Shown here: positions 25,989 to 38,800 of the stretch, one piece after another | Layout: the number at the start of each line of letters is the position of its first letter | Position numbering within the stretch: the first letter of the stretch is position 1 | From: Plotosus lineatus | Taxonomy: Eukaryota > Chordata > Actinopteri > Siluriformes > Plotosidae | Assembly (NCBI GenBank): GCA_024760905.1 | Contig: CM045751.1 | Location: 10,353,501 to 10,417,500 of the forward strand | DNA: 64,000 nt | Direction: 5' to 3' | The notes under the pieces: model-generated | Databases searched by the model: none | Told to the model about the DNA's origin: nothing | What the model saw: only the letters and a program-made list of their open reading frames with translations | Made by a program: the position numbers and the translations under genes

Positions 25989-26768
25989 ATGGATGGATAT
26001 ATACATATATGTATGTATTAACACTCATTATCCGAGTTACGACATACGAGTTACGACCACCCGTACTTCCGACCACGTCTAGCAGATGCCTATTATGAGT
26101 TTACTGTATATGTCCATCGGTGCAGCGCGTAAGATGGTTGTGGCAGCACAGCATTCCAGCATCTCACACTTGCAGCATTCTACCGCTACACTCAGGGAGT
26201 AGATACAAGTCGCAGTAACATCTCTTTTACAGTACAATTTTACATTCATTTACTGTACACCGTTACCATGGCCCCCAAGAGGAAGTCCGATTCATCACAT
26301 GGCAATTCTACCAAGAAAGCGAGGAAGGCACCGTTGTTTGAGACGAAGATGAAAGTAAAAGTAAGATCTCCATCTCTCCCACTCCCTGGTGTCTACAATT
26401 TTGAAGGACAAGGACAGCATTAAGGAAGCAGTAAGAGCAGCAGCCCCAATTAATTCAACTATCATCACAAAACAGCGTGAAGGACCGATTGCAGAGATGG
26501 AAAAGTTGATCTACACGCGGTTGGAAGATCATATGCAAAGAAATGTGAACGTGATGTTGCGAGCTGTGCAAAGTAACGCTACAAGTTTATTTCGCATGTT
26601 GAAAGAATGTGCAGATGAAGAATACGCCTTCACATGAATTCATAGCGAGTGCTGGGTGGTTTCGGTTTTGTAGTGTTAAATATACGACTTGACGACCAAT
26701 CTGACTTACGACTGGTTGGCCGGAACCGATCTAGGTTGTAACTCGGATAGTGTGTGTGTGTGAAAAGA

Positions 26769-26839
<71 letters not shown>

Positions 26840-28457
26840 GATACAGGGATCCCTCACTTTCCGCGGTTAATTGGGATCGAGATAATTGGGGGACCCCCCC
26901 CACCGCGACCATCGAATTTTGCGAAGTAGGATCTCCCCATATCAATAACCGGGGTGAGAGGTATCATCAAGAATTTCAAAGAAAGTATTACAGTACAGAA
27001 CAAGCCCAGCAGCAAAACATTTCAAAGACTCTGAAAAGAAAACGAGGGTGAGACAACTTCAAACCAGATTGAAGTGTTCTAAAGACTTCATGTCAAAGGA
27101 GACGAAACTATAGCTCTTTGGCTAGAGAAGCATTGCTTTAATTGAAGAAAGACGGGGGGGGGGGGGGGGGGGGGGCCACAACTCAAATGCCACAGTGACC
27201 AGTGACGACACCCCCCCCCCCCCACCTGTGAAATATGGTTGTGGGATTGCTATGCTGTAGGACTGCGTCAGTGTGTCTAGAACGGGGAGTCTTGTCAGAT
27301 TGGAAATAATTAGGAAGAAAGCTGTGTCAAAGTTCTGAAAGAAAACTGCAATAAGTCAGCAGAAATACCCAAGTCTGGGTCTTCACGTTGTCTTCCAACA
27401 CAACAACAAATGAAAACATGCATTGCTCCTGGTGAAGAACGACTGCCAGAGGAGTGAAGAGATGTTATTGACCCGCAAAAGCCCCTGACTTGAATCCCAT
27501 TAAAAATCTTTATTGTAAACTGAAGACCGAGGTCCATGCTCGAAGACCATCAAATCTGGAGGCGCTTGAGATATTTGCCAAAGAGGAATGGGCTGGGATT
27601 CCTCAAGAGACTTGTTAGAAACTACTGTAAATGACTGCAGGCTGTTATCCAGCAAAAGGGATACACAATTGAGTAGAATAGAAGTAAAAAGAGCGGGTGG
27701 GGACGGGTGGGAGGCGTGACTAATATTTTGGCTTTTTAGAATTGGTCATTCTTGTGTGCAAGGTGAATATAATTTTTTATAATAATAATAAAATTTCATA
27801 CAGGCATCTATCCATCTATCTGTCGACACACAGATTTCATTAAGATTAAGGGTAGGTGGAGGAATATGTAAAGTAGGATGTGGAAATTAAAGGTGCTGCA
27901 GACGCTCTACTTAGACTGGGAGTGTGGGGCTAACCCAGAGCAAAGCCTTTCTGGAGGTGCGAGGGGCAAAGTTCCTTTGAAGCTGAAATACATCGTGGCG
28001 TTAAATGTATTTCTGAGCATCTAAGTTGACCTTGATTCTCCTTTAATACAGTGATCCCTCGCTACTTCGTGCTTCAGTTTCCGTGGCTTCAGTGCATCAC
28101 AGGTTTTCAAAAAATAGCCATGGTTTGCTGGGGGGTTTGAATTATGCAAAAAAAAAAAACAAAACCTCAAACAAAAAATAAATCTCCCCCCACACACACA
28201 CACACACACACACACACAACTACTTACATTTTTTATGTGAGGTGCGCATCTGTGTGCGTGCGCATGTGTATATTTATATTTTATTTACATCTTATGTATT
28301 ACTTTTGAATGTTTGTTGCGGAAATCGGCGGTCCCCATTAACCGCGAAAAGTGAGGGATCCCTGTATTATGAATTACACTTGTTTTACTGAGTGCATATG
28401 TTGAATTTATTTAATATAAGAACTCGTCTATGTTTAATCTGAAAAAACATGTTTATA

Positions 28458-28499
<42 letters not shown>

Positions 28500-28869
28500 T
28501 ATAAACATGATTTTTTCAGATTAAAGATAGACGAGTTCTTATATATATACGAATATATATATGTATGTATATATACGAATATATATATATGTATGTATAT
28601 ATGTAAAAGTAAAGTCTGTTGGGTTTTTACACCCGAGCCTAGTGACTCATCAGGCTGGTGCTTATCCCCAGTTTCTGTAGCGTGAAGCAACCAGGAGTTC
28701 AACTCCTCCTGGATGGGACGCTAGTCCATCGCAGGTTACCTTCCCAGTATATTTTTACTGGTACCTATTTATACTGCTGGGTGAACAGAGGCACACTTGT
28801 GGTTGAGACCTTGCCCAGGGGTCTTAGCACAGTGGGGGCCGAACTCACAACCTCCCGATCATGAGCGCA

Positions 28870-28951
<82 letters not shown>

Positions 28952-29329
28952 ACACTGTGTGTGTGTATACTAATTCTGTCTAATTCTTAAAAATATAGGA
29001 ATGTGTTCATACTATTAAATGTTTCTATATTTTGTTGCTTTTCTTAGTCTCGTCTGGAAAAACTGGCACTTCTGGTTTGCGAACAGAATAAGTGGAAGCT
29101 ATAGCATTACATGACTTCGGGTTTCTAAAAGAGTCTGTCGAATTCTTGAAGAAAAAAGGTTTTTATCTTGAAATTATTTCATTTATAATGAATCACAGCC
29201 ATTTCTGTTTTTGCTTATTTTTCGATGGTGACACTAAGGTCTCCATTTATGAGCTGATATCCTAGGGGTCGATTCGATTAGCCATTCAGAATAGAAGTAT
29301 TAATATCTAGTGTCTGAGAGGGCGATCGA

Positions 29330-29363
<34 letters not shown>

Positions 29364-29658
29364 GGGAGGTTATGTACAGAGTGGTAATGTAGCAGTAATA
29401 GTAGTTGACGGAGTTGTGTTCACCAGTACGATCTTGTTTGTTTCCTTTTCTTTGCTTAACAGTGCTCTGGAGGTCCCTCATGGCTCTGAGCCGCTGTAGT
29501 TTAATATCCAATTGAGGTGGGTAGCTAGATAATCTCGCGGCTTTGACCAGAGTTTGCAGCGTAGGAGTACAACCGTTACTCACTAAAGCCATGGGTAGTT
29601 GATGGGAGGTGACTCTTTTCCTCAGTCTCTGAGCTTATGTAACCAGTGGTCATCCTGC

Positions 29659-29698
<40 letters not shown>

Positions 29699-32159
29699 AG
29701 TCAGTGCTATATATTTCACAGGTTAGGCATTTTAACTAGATGCAATAAAGCTTCAAGATTGAAAAAGAAAAAAAAAAGTTGATGCACTGCACCGTATTTC
29801 TGTCACTTGCTTACTTGGCATGTGTTCTACTATTGAGGCTGCATATATTTATGATGCTCATTTAGTATCGGTAGCCGGTGGTGGTGGTGGCCCGGTGGTT
29901 AGGGGTTCAAGTCCCACTCTCTACAAGGTTGTCACTGTCCCCCCCACTGCGGCTAACTGGGTTATCAAAGGCCAGCCATGTCTCTCACTGTCTATGGTGA
30001 GAGGTTCATGTAAAAGAACCATTGTTGACTTTCGACAAGAGTAGCTTCATAGCCGTCAGCATGTTTCTGTCCCTTGCGAAAGGGTTGTGTCAGGAACGGC
30101 ATCCGACGTAAAAACCTATGCCAAATCAAACATGCGATGATTTGCTGTGGCGACCCCTGAAAAAAGGGAACAGCCAATAGGAAAAGAAGATTTAGTGTCA
30201 GTATCCAGCCACTAAAGGACTGTGTTTATCATAATCTTTGAATTGGACTGTTTAAAAAATGAGGCTGGTTTTAAGGCACATGATGATCATTATCGGTAAG
30301 TTGAAGTCGAAAGAATGCACAGCACATTCAATACTGATTAAAAAACGTCTAATCATTATTATTTGGTTTCCCTGTACTAAATTAGTGTAGACACTGTGTG
30401 TGTGTGTGTGTGTGGTATAAACTTCTTTGTGAGACAGCAGTAATTGAATTTCTTTCTTTCTTCCTTTCAGCTTTTTCCCTTTTCTCGGGAATCGCCACAG
30501 CGAATCATCTGATTCGCACATTTGATTTGGCATAGGTTTTTACGTCGGATGCCCTTCCTGTCACAACCCTTTAGCAAGGGACAGAAACACGCCAACGGCT
30601 ATGCAGCTTCTCTTATCAAAGTCAGCAATGGTTCTTTTACATGCCTCTCACCATAGACAGTGAGAGACATGGCATGCCTTTGATAACCCAGTTAGCTGCA
30701 CTGGGGGGACAGTGACAACCCTGTGGGGACCCGAACCCGCAACCTTAGGATCAGCGATCCTGCGCCCTATCCGCTAGACCACAACTGCCCCAACAGCAGT
30801 AATTTAATTATTTATTATTTTTGTTCTCATCTTTTACGTCATCATAGATATCAATGTAAATTCTTTTTTTTTTTTTTGGGCTAGTAATGATTATAATTGT
30901 ATAAATATATAGCTGCCTCTCCACATTTACATCTGACTGGTTTACTTCATGAGTAATTTATCATGTTTCTGAGGCAATAATTAGCCACCTACCCAACCAT
31001 ATCTGTCATTCTGGTCAAGTGCTTAGTGTATGCTGAAGTCCAGCCATTTGAAAATCCCCCATTCGCATCGTTCCTACTCCTCCACAAATAAAGCCCATCC
31101 CTGAGGCCCAATACAGTTCTTCTTTTGTTTCTGGTTAATGTGTAGCTAGCATTGTGCTGAACTCTAATACTCCTCCTGGCTAGAATCCCTGGCATCGGGG
31201 CTTTACCCAGTGCTTCTGGCTAGGCATTAGCTTGGGCTCTGATCAACCATCTCCACGCACCAGGTCAGCCGACCTAATCATTCTTTAAGGTTTGTGAGTG
31301 TGTTGGTTCGGTGGTGTGACCTCAGTGTAGTCTGACACACTGTTTATAAATGAAAGGATCAAGAATCGCGTGGTGCTGTGTTCCAGTCGTGTATCTGATT
31401 CAGCAGGCGTAGGTGGGTGGCCTGATACCGGCCTGCTGGCAGATGGTGCTTTGTTGGAGCATAGATGCCGAGTGGAGCGGACTGGATGGGGGACAGATGT
31501 ACAGTTTGACAGCCTTAGGGTCTTCTTCCTGAACATACAGTGTCATAATTCATATGCAGTGAACTTGGTATACTGTAAATATTTAATTAAAAAATTACAA
31601 TCGTATCAATGGTTATAGTTTATGTTGAAGTCAAAGTTTCAGATGTTCTGTGCTTGTGTACCTCAGTCATTACTGAATTGAGCAGGTCAATTTTGAGGCT
31701 TGGGTTTTTGCTACGTTTCTGCTCATCTTGCTTGTCCCTTTATTATGTTCCAGCGGGTGCAATCAGAGAGTAGCCAGAAAAAGTGTTAATCACCATCGAG
31801 GCGCTCTGCCGAGAACGTGCTATGTGAAGCCTGAACACGAATGAGTCATCGTCAGAGCAGCGTGCATTCCATTCTCATGGGGGTTACAAACATAAGCATA
31901 CAGCGCTCTGTGTAGGCCCACCCACAGCTACCCACTAAAGATGCTATGGATTCAGTGAGACAATGATAATTATATAATCTGAGTTTCAGTACTAGTGTAC
32001 AGTGTAGAGATGTAGAACATGCCAGATTGATGCTCTCGTGTGACACTCCTTGTATTCTATACACAGGAATGGATATGCACGGTCCCTGTATGTGATTATG
32101 ACGGGTGTAGTTATGCTTGAAACAGCAGGTGCTGGTATGATATGGTGGAGCAACTCAGA

Positions 32160-32215
<56 letters not shown>

Positions 32216-32690
32216 GTAATATGTATGTCTGTATTTGCTTTCTCATTGTTCTGCCACCTAGTGGCAGGATGAATAGTGAAATGGCAGGGTTTTACTGGAG
32301 CACTAATATTATATCATTACAATATCATCAACAATAAACTAACTTTTCTCTTCTGCTGTTCTTGCCTGTAATAACACTGTTGGTGGTGTAAAGTTTTTAA
32401 GATTTATTAATAATTTTTACTGATCTTCCTCTGTTCCTGATGTTTCCATTCCTCCATTTTATTCAATTTGATTGCATCAAATGCATTTGAATTTGAGAGG
32501 GAAGGATGTTGTAATATTGTATAATATTGAATGTTGTAAGATAGCTAGCCATTTATCTCCCAATCTACCTGCCCTCCTTCTTACTCATTTGTTTGTTTTG
32601 TGCCTTTATCTGTACAGTCATAGTTTCATGAATAACTTTTAGTTTGGATTCAATTGCAATGGTTTAGAGCAAAATTTTAATGAAAAATAG

Positions 32691-32734
<44 letters not shown>

Positions 32735-34259
32735 AAATACATACACACCTTCAGTCAGTAACTACGAGCCTCAAACACTGGGCCGCCACTTGCCCCTATT
32801 ATCTTTAGTGCAACATATCAAAATGTACTGTCGTGTTGCAGTGAGTCTCTGGTGAAGGCTTTGAGCTACTGAGTAGGATAGTTATTTGAAATCACAGCAC
32901 AGCCCTTCTGCCACTGTTGCACACTTGAGAAAGACCCCTAATTATCAAAGGCTCAGTTGTCGCTTGTTTCAGTTGTAGGCCTGTTAATGTAAAGGTTTCA
33001 GCCAAACAAGTAAAAATGTAAACGTGGAAAGATGGTATAATTACAATGTATGTTTTTTTTTTTTTTTTTTTTTTTTTGCTCTGTTTTGCCATGCTGTTAG
33101 ACTGTCATGTTCCATTGAGTCACAAAAATTACTTATGAAAAAGTATTTGGTGTGTGTGTGTGTGTGGGGGGGGTGTTGGGCATCCACTGGATTCAGTGGT
33201 ATCACAGGGCTTAAATAATCATTAAAAACACATTAAAGTGTGTTCACACTTCAAGCAATCACGTTAATAACATGTGCGTGAAGGAGAAAAAAAGAGGTGT
33301 ACACATCATCTACAACTAATCAGCAGTAGGGAGAAACAAACGCTCTTAGCCATTGGCTAAATTTGAATCACGTGCCAGTAATGTCGTGATGTATATGTAA
33401 AATTTGTCGGGGCTGCCGCTAATTCAGTGCTTCTCAAATAGTGTGGCGTGATTATATGATTATAATGACGTAAACTTTATTTTTATTTATTATTTTATAA
33501 TTTTTCCGTATATTTTTTGAAAACCAACGTATAATCAAAAACGACTTAAGTTGAGTTATACCTGCATTATGCGGTCACTGTTACGTAATGCTAAAATCTC
33601 ACACTAATTCTCCACTCCCAAAATCAGACTGGAATTGGAGAGAATTATACACCAACAGCATATTTTTATAGACACCGGCATCTACATCCTTCTTTCCCCA
33701 CCCTAATAAATATATAGATAATGGTACAGATAACATTATTGCTACAGAAATGAGACAAGACTGTATATTTCTAGTTTCAAATTGCTTGGGTTGATCTGAG
33801 ACTGTGTTCAGTGATTTAGCTGCAAAAATGAAAAATGTTAGATTTGAATAAAATGGATCAAATTTTTTGAGGTGTTACCGCTTTACATTTTTTTTGTTTT
33901 AATATGTAACCACTCATGCAACTTTCTGTAAAACCTGGAAAAGAAGAATAATTTCTGATACAGATGTTGGTGCAAACGTGTGTGTGATTAAACTAGCACT
34001 TCTTTGTGTTATTAAATGTTTGTGCTTTCCCGCAGCGGAAGGCCTGCCCCAGGTGTACTATTTTGGGCCATGCGGGAAATACAATGCCATGGTGCTGGAG
34101 CTGCTCGGCCCCAGTCTGGAGGACCTTTTTGACCTTTGTGACCGCACCTTCTCCCTTAAGACAGTTTTAATGATTGCCATTCAGCTGGTGAGTTCACTCC
34201 TCTTCCCTGGTCTCATTTCAACCCACCCTTTATTCAGAGTTATTTATCAGGATACGATG

Positions 34260-34297
<38 letters not shown>

Positions 34298-35801
34298 GAT
34301 ATTTTGTTCTTGCTTTTGTCAATTTTTATGGTTCTACTTTAGGCTTTTGTCATATAATGACAATAGTAAATTAGTTTTGTAAGTTGTTATATTAGGAAGA
34401 GCAGTTTTGGAGAAAACTTGTATAGTACTATATTTTTCACACCGTGCAAGTAATCGAATACATTTTAAAATAATAACACATAGTATGCATAGTAAACAAA
34501 TACAGTAGTTGTAACCTGAACTATTTATCACAAATATAACCAAAATGAACACATTTGATGTATTGTATGGAAACGCTGTTTTGTTAATTTATTTACAAGA
34601 TGAAATTAGCTTGGTTTAATACGATGATAAAAAGGAAACAAATTTTTCTTCATGCTCATATGTTTTTTTATTTAGTTAGTTATTTGTTTTTCTTTGCATT
34701 AGCGTGCCTTATTAGAGCAATGTGTTTGCCTTGGAGTTGTTTCAGACCTAATTGCATGCTGAAGGCAGAGCTGTCTGCTGCAGCTGGTCTTGTTTTCATC
34801 CCTATGGACAGAACTGCGTGCACAGAACTTCCTACCTACATTACTCAATTCACAGTTCAAATTTATCCTGCTTCTCAAGTGTCTTAACGAGGAAAATTTA
34901 TTCATGAAATCACGAACCAAAAGTCATACTTGTCGAATTTCTGTTTCATCAAGCAATGTGAAAAATATGAATTATTGTTTAAAATTAAACATGTTAAAAA
35001 TGAACAGAGGTTTAATTTCTTCATCCATTCATTCATTTTCTGAACCGTTTGATCCTAGTTAGGGTTGTAGGGAGGCTGGTGTCCATCTCAGCCGACTTGG
35101 AGCGTGGGAGGAGTACACCCTGGACAGCTCACCAGGCCATCGCAGGGCAGTATCACGCTGATGGCTATGCAGCTCCTCTTGATGAAAGTCAGCAATGGTT
35201 CTTTTACATGAACCTCTCACCATAGACAGTGGGAGACATGGCCGGCCTTTGATAGCCCAGTTAGCTGTACTGGGGGGACAGCAGTGACAACCGTTGACAG
35301 TCGGGCTTGAACCTCCAACCTTGGGATCTATAATCCAGCACCTTGCCACCAGACCACCACTGCGCTAGAGGTTTATTATTGTCTACAAAATGTATCACCA
35401 GTTCAGCCTGTCTTTTAAAATAAATAAAAAATAATTAAAGTTCACTTTAGCAAATTTGGTTCAATAAACAGAGCTGACCATGAAACATGATCTTAGGTCT
35501 GAAACAGCCAAGATGCCCTTATTATCGGAAGCAGTGCCCCAAAGCCAGCTAAAATTCCCCATTTCCATGGCCTTGTTCTCAGGTGGTGTCTGCTTCAAGG
35601 CTGGTGTTATTCAAAAGATTTTTATGAGCTCTTTTTAAATTATACCTCCCAAATGCAGACAATATCCAGAAGTGATGAAGGATCTCCACAAAAAAAAGTG
35701 CAGTGATGCCACCAGTATGGTCTTTATACATGAAAGCTTCACTGATCTTTCGAAATCTAATACCACAATGTTGCACTTACTTTTTCCCGATTTATTTATG
35801 C

Positions 35802-35841
<40 letters not shown>

Positions 35842-38800
35842 TTGCTCAAGTGCATGAATTGTATTTGCTGCTAGTGAAGTACTCGGCCACATCTTGTTTG
35901 GACAGATATCCCGCATGGAATACGTGCACTCCAAGAACCTCATCTACAGGGATGTGAAGCCAGAGAACTTTCTCATTGGACGACAAGGGAACAAAAAGGA
36001 GCACATCATTCACATCATAGACTTTGGTTTAGCCAAAGAATACATCGATCCTGAAACCAAAAAACACATTCCATACCGGGAGCACAAGAGCCTCACTGGC
36101 ACAGCACGATACATGTCCATAAATACGCACTTGGGGAAGGGTAAGCTCGCAGTGATCCTTATTTTCTACTGTACAGTTGGAATCTTGCATACACAGTGAG
36201 TAAGCAGGAAAATACAGTACACAAAACAAGCTTCTTGGATACCGCTTAGCAAACCATATTAAAGTATGCGCTTCGAGCAATTTTTAATTTTTGATAAACA
36301 TACTCCAACACCCGAACCATGTCTGATAAAAGATTCACATTGCATTACTTCATCAACAAGTATGATGGTGGTTTATATGTGTTCTTTGAAAACATAATTG
36401 TAGTTAGATGCCTGGGCTTGTTCATCGTTCATTTTCTGTAGCCGCTTAATTCTAATTAGGGTCGCAGGGAGGCTGGTGCCCATCCCAGCCGACTCTGGGT
36501 GAGGGCAGAGTACACCCCGGACGGCTCACCAGGCCATCTCAGGGCGGAAACACGCTGACGGCTTTGCAGTTACTCTTGTCGAAAGTCAGCAATGGTTCTT
36601 TTACATGAACCTCACACCATACAGTGAGAGACATGGCTGGCCTTTGATAACCCAGTTAGCTGCACGCAACCTTTGGAGCAGTGATCCAGCATCTTTACCT
36701 CCAGGCCACCACTGGCCTCGGCTTCTTATGCAAGAAAAGAAAGTTTAAGATTTTGTTTATTATGTACTTCCTTCTTGCTCATTGTGTGAATTAATGCTTG
36801 TTGTCCTTTATGGCATTGCTATGTGGAAGACAAGCAAGTAACCGCCGGCTTGAAATGGTCTGTAAGCTGTAATGTTTCCTGGTGGTTCTTGTTGGACCAC
36901 ACTCTGCATGTTTAGTTTAATAAGCTGTTGCTTTGCCTGTTTGTTGCAGAGCAAAGTCGAAGGGATGACCTTGAAGCCTTAGGTCACATGTTCATGTACT
37001 TCCTCCGTGGCAGCCTACCATGGCAAGGACTAAAGGTGCGTCACTCAAACGCATAAGTGCAAAAATATTTATCTTGCTTCTTGTACAAAGGTAATATTGT
37101 TTGAATTCACTTCTTAGGCTGACACGTTAAAAGAGAGATATCAAAAAATTGGTGACACAAAACGGAACACTCCTATTGAAGTTCTCTGTGAGAACTTTCC
37201 AGGTAAGTTGTAGTCCCTTCCTGTATAACACTTCCGTGTTTCAGAGAATGCTTGGGTGAAAGGGTTAAAATCTGCATTTGTGCTCTGTTCTCGCAGAGGA
37301 GATGGCTACGTATCTACGCTACGTTCGGCGATTGGATTTCTTTGAGAAACCTGATTATGAGTACTTGCGGACCTTGTTCACAGAACTATTTGAACGAAAA
37401 GGATATACATTTGATTACACGTATGACTGGGTCGGCAGGCAAATTGTAAGTTAATTTATTTGTCCTGGAACACGTACGATGGTTTTCACTGATTTATTTA
37501 ATCGGGGTTTGGTGCACAAGTTTTAAATTATTTTGGGTTTTCTGACCCCAGCACATACATTCAACACATACATTTTGATCTTGACCAGATGGTTTTGATA
37601 GCTATGCACGAGCTTTTGTTAAAAATAATGGTTGGATGTTTTAATGCACATCTGGGATGGACTTGACCTCTGACACAGTCTACATGTTTCCAGTTGGGTT
37701 AAGGTCAGGACTTTGGGAAGGTCATTACAGAATCTTAATGTTAGTTGGCTTTTCTGTTGGAACATCCAACTATGTCCAAGTTACAACTATTTAGATGATG
37801 TTATGCTGAAGAATTCTATGCAGTCCTAATGTTTCATGGGTGCAGTCACTTTGTCCAGTGCACCAGTTACACTGGTCACTAAACATCTTCTGATCATGAT
37901 GCTGCACACTGCCATGCTTAACAAGGTTTGATTGATTCGCACTCCTCTAGATATACCTATGGCCAAACTTTCCTTCAGAATACATTTTCTTTGTTTGTAT
38001 GGACAGCTGCGAACTCTAACCATTTTAAAGCAGATGATTGCTTCTTGTAGCCTCACAGGTCATGGCGAGCTAAAACCTGCGTAATTGTACACAGTGCTAC
38101 TTTCAGTACATGGAAGGTTTGTGCCTTGGTGGCTCCTGGGGTGTTCCTGGCCATCTAGCCTATTTCAGCCAGGTTGTACAGATTGTACTTTCTTTCAAAA
38201 CTTGACAAAGTGGCTATGCATCTCTGTGGTTCTTTCCCTACTGTAACCAATCAAACTTAATCTTAAATGCCCATCACTCCAATTAGTTCATTCGCACTGC
38301 CCCACGATCATGTGTAGGCTCATATGTATCTCTCTTTGAAAGTTGTTCATTTCAGCTGCTAAAATGGCTCTTGGGTACAGAGAGGAACATGAAATTCTGA
38401 CAAAAAGGTGTCACTTTGTCAGCAGCCATGTTTGTTCATTCGGTAAATGATTTTGAGTGACTACATTACAATGTAGGTAGTACCTTAAATCTGCTCAAAT
38501 ATATAATTAAAAGATATAATATAATAAAAAGACTAATCTTTCTGCCGGTTGATCTTGTCATACAATGCTCTGTAATGCTTTCTACAAGGTAGAAGTTCAA
38601 ACAATTTGTAATTGGGACGTGAGTGGTCTGCAGACATCGTACTTATCCTTTTTCTGAGCCTGGAACAGTAGATCCTATTGGTCGCTGCAGGCTGATCCTG
38701 TCCAATTTAGTGGCTGATCCAAACCAGACAGTGGTGGATATGCAAAGGATACACTGTATGATGGCGGTGTAGAGGGTGATCAGCAGCTCCCGACGCAGGT

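Noticed and set aside
35894..36199. Reading csnk1g1 exon 5 as starting at the upstream in-frame ATG or running on past 36140
   Set aside because: The ACAG/ATA acceptor at 35905 and the GTAAGC donor at 36141 give the exact kinase continuity; the extra residues are intron.
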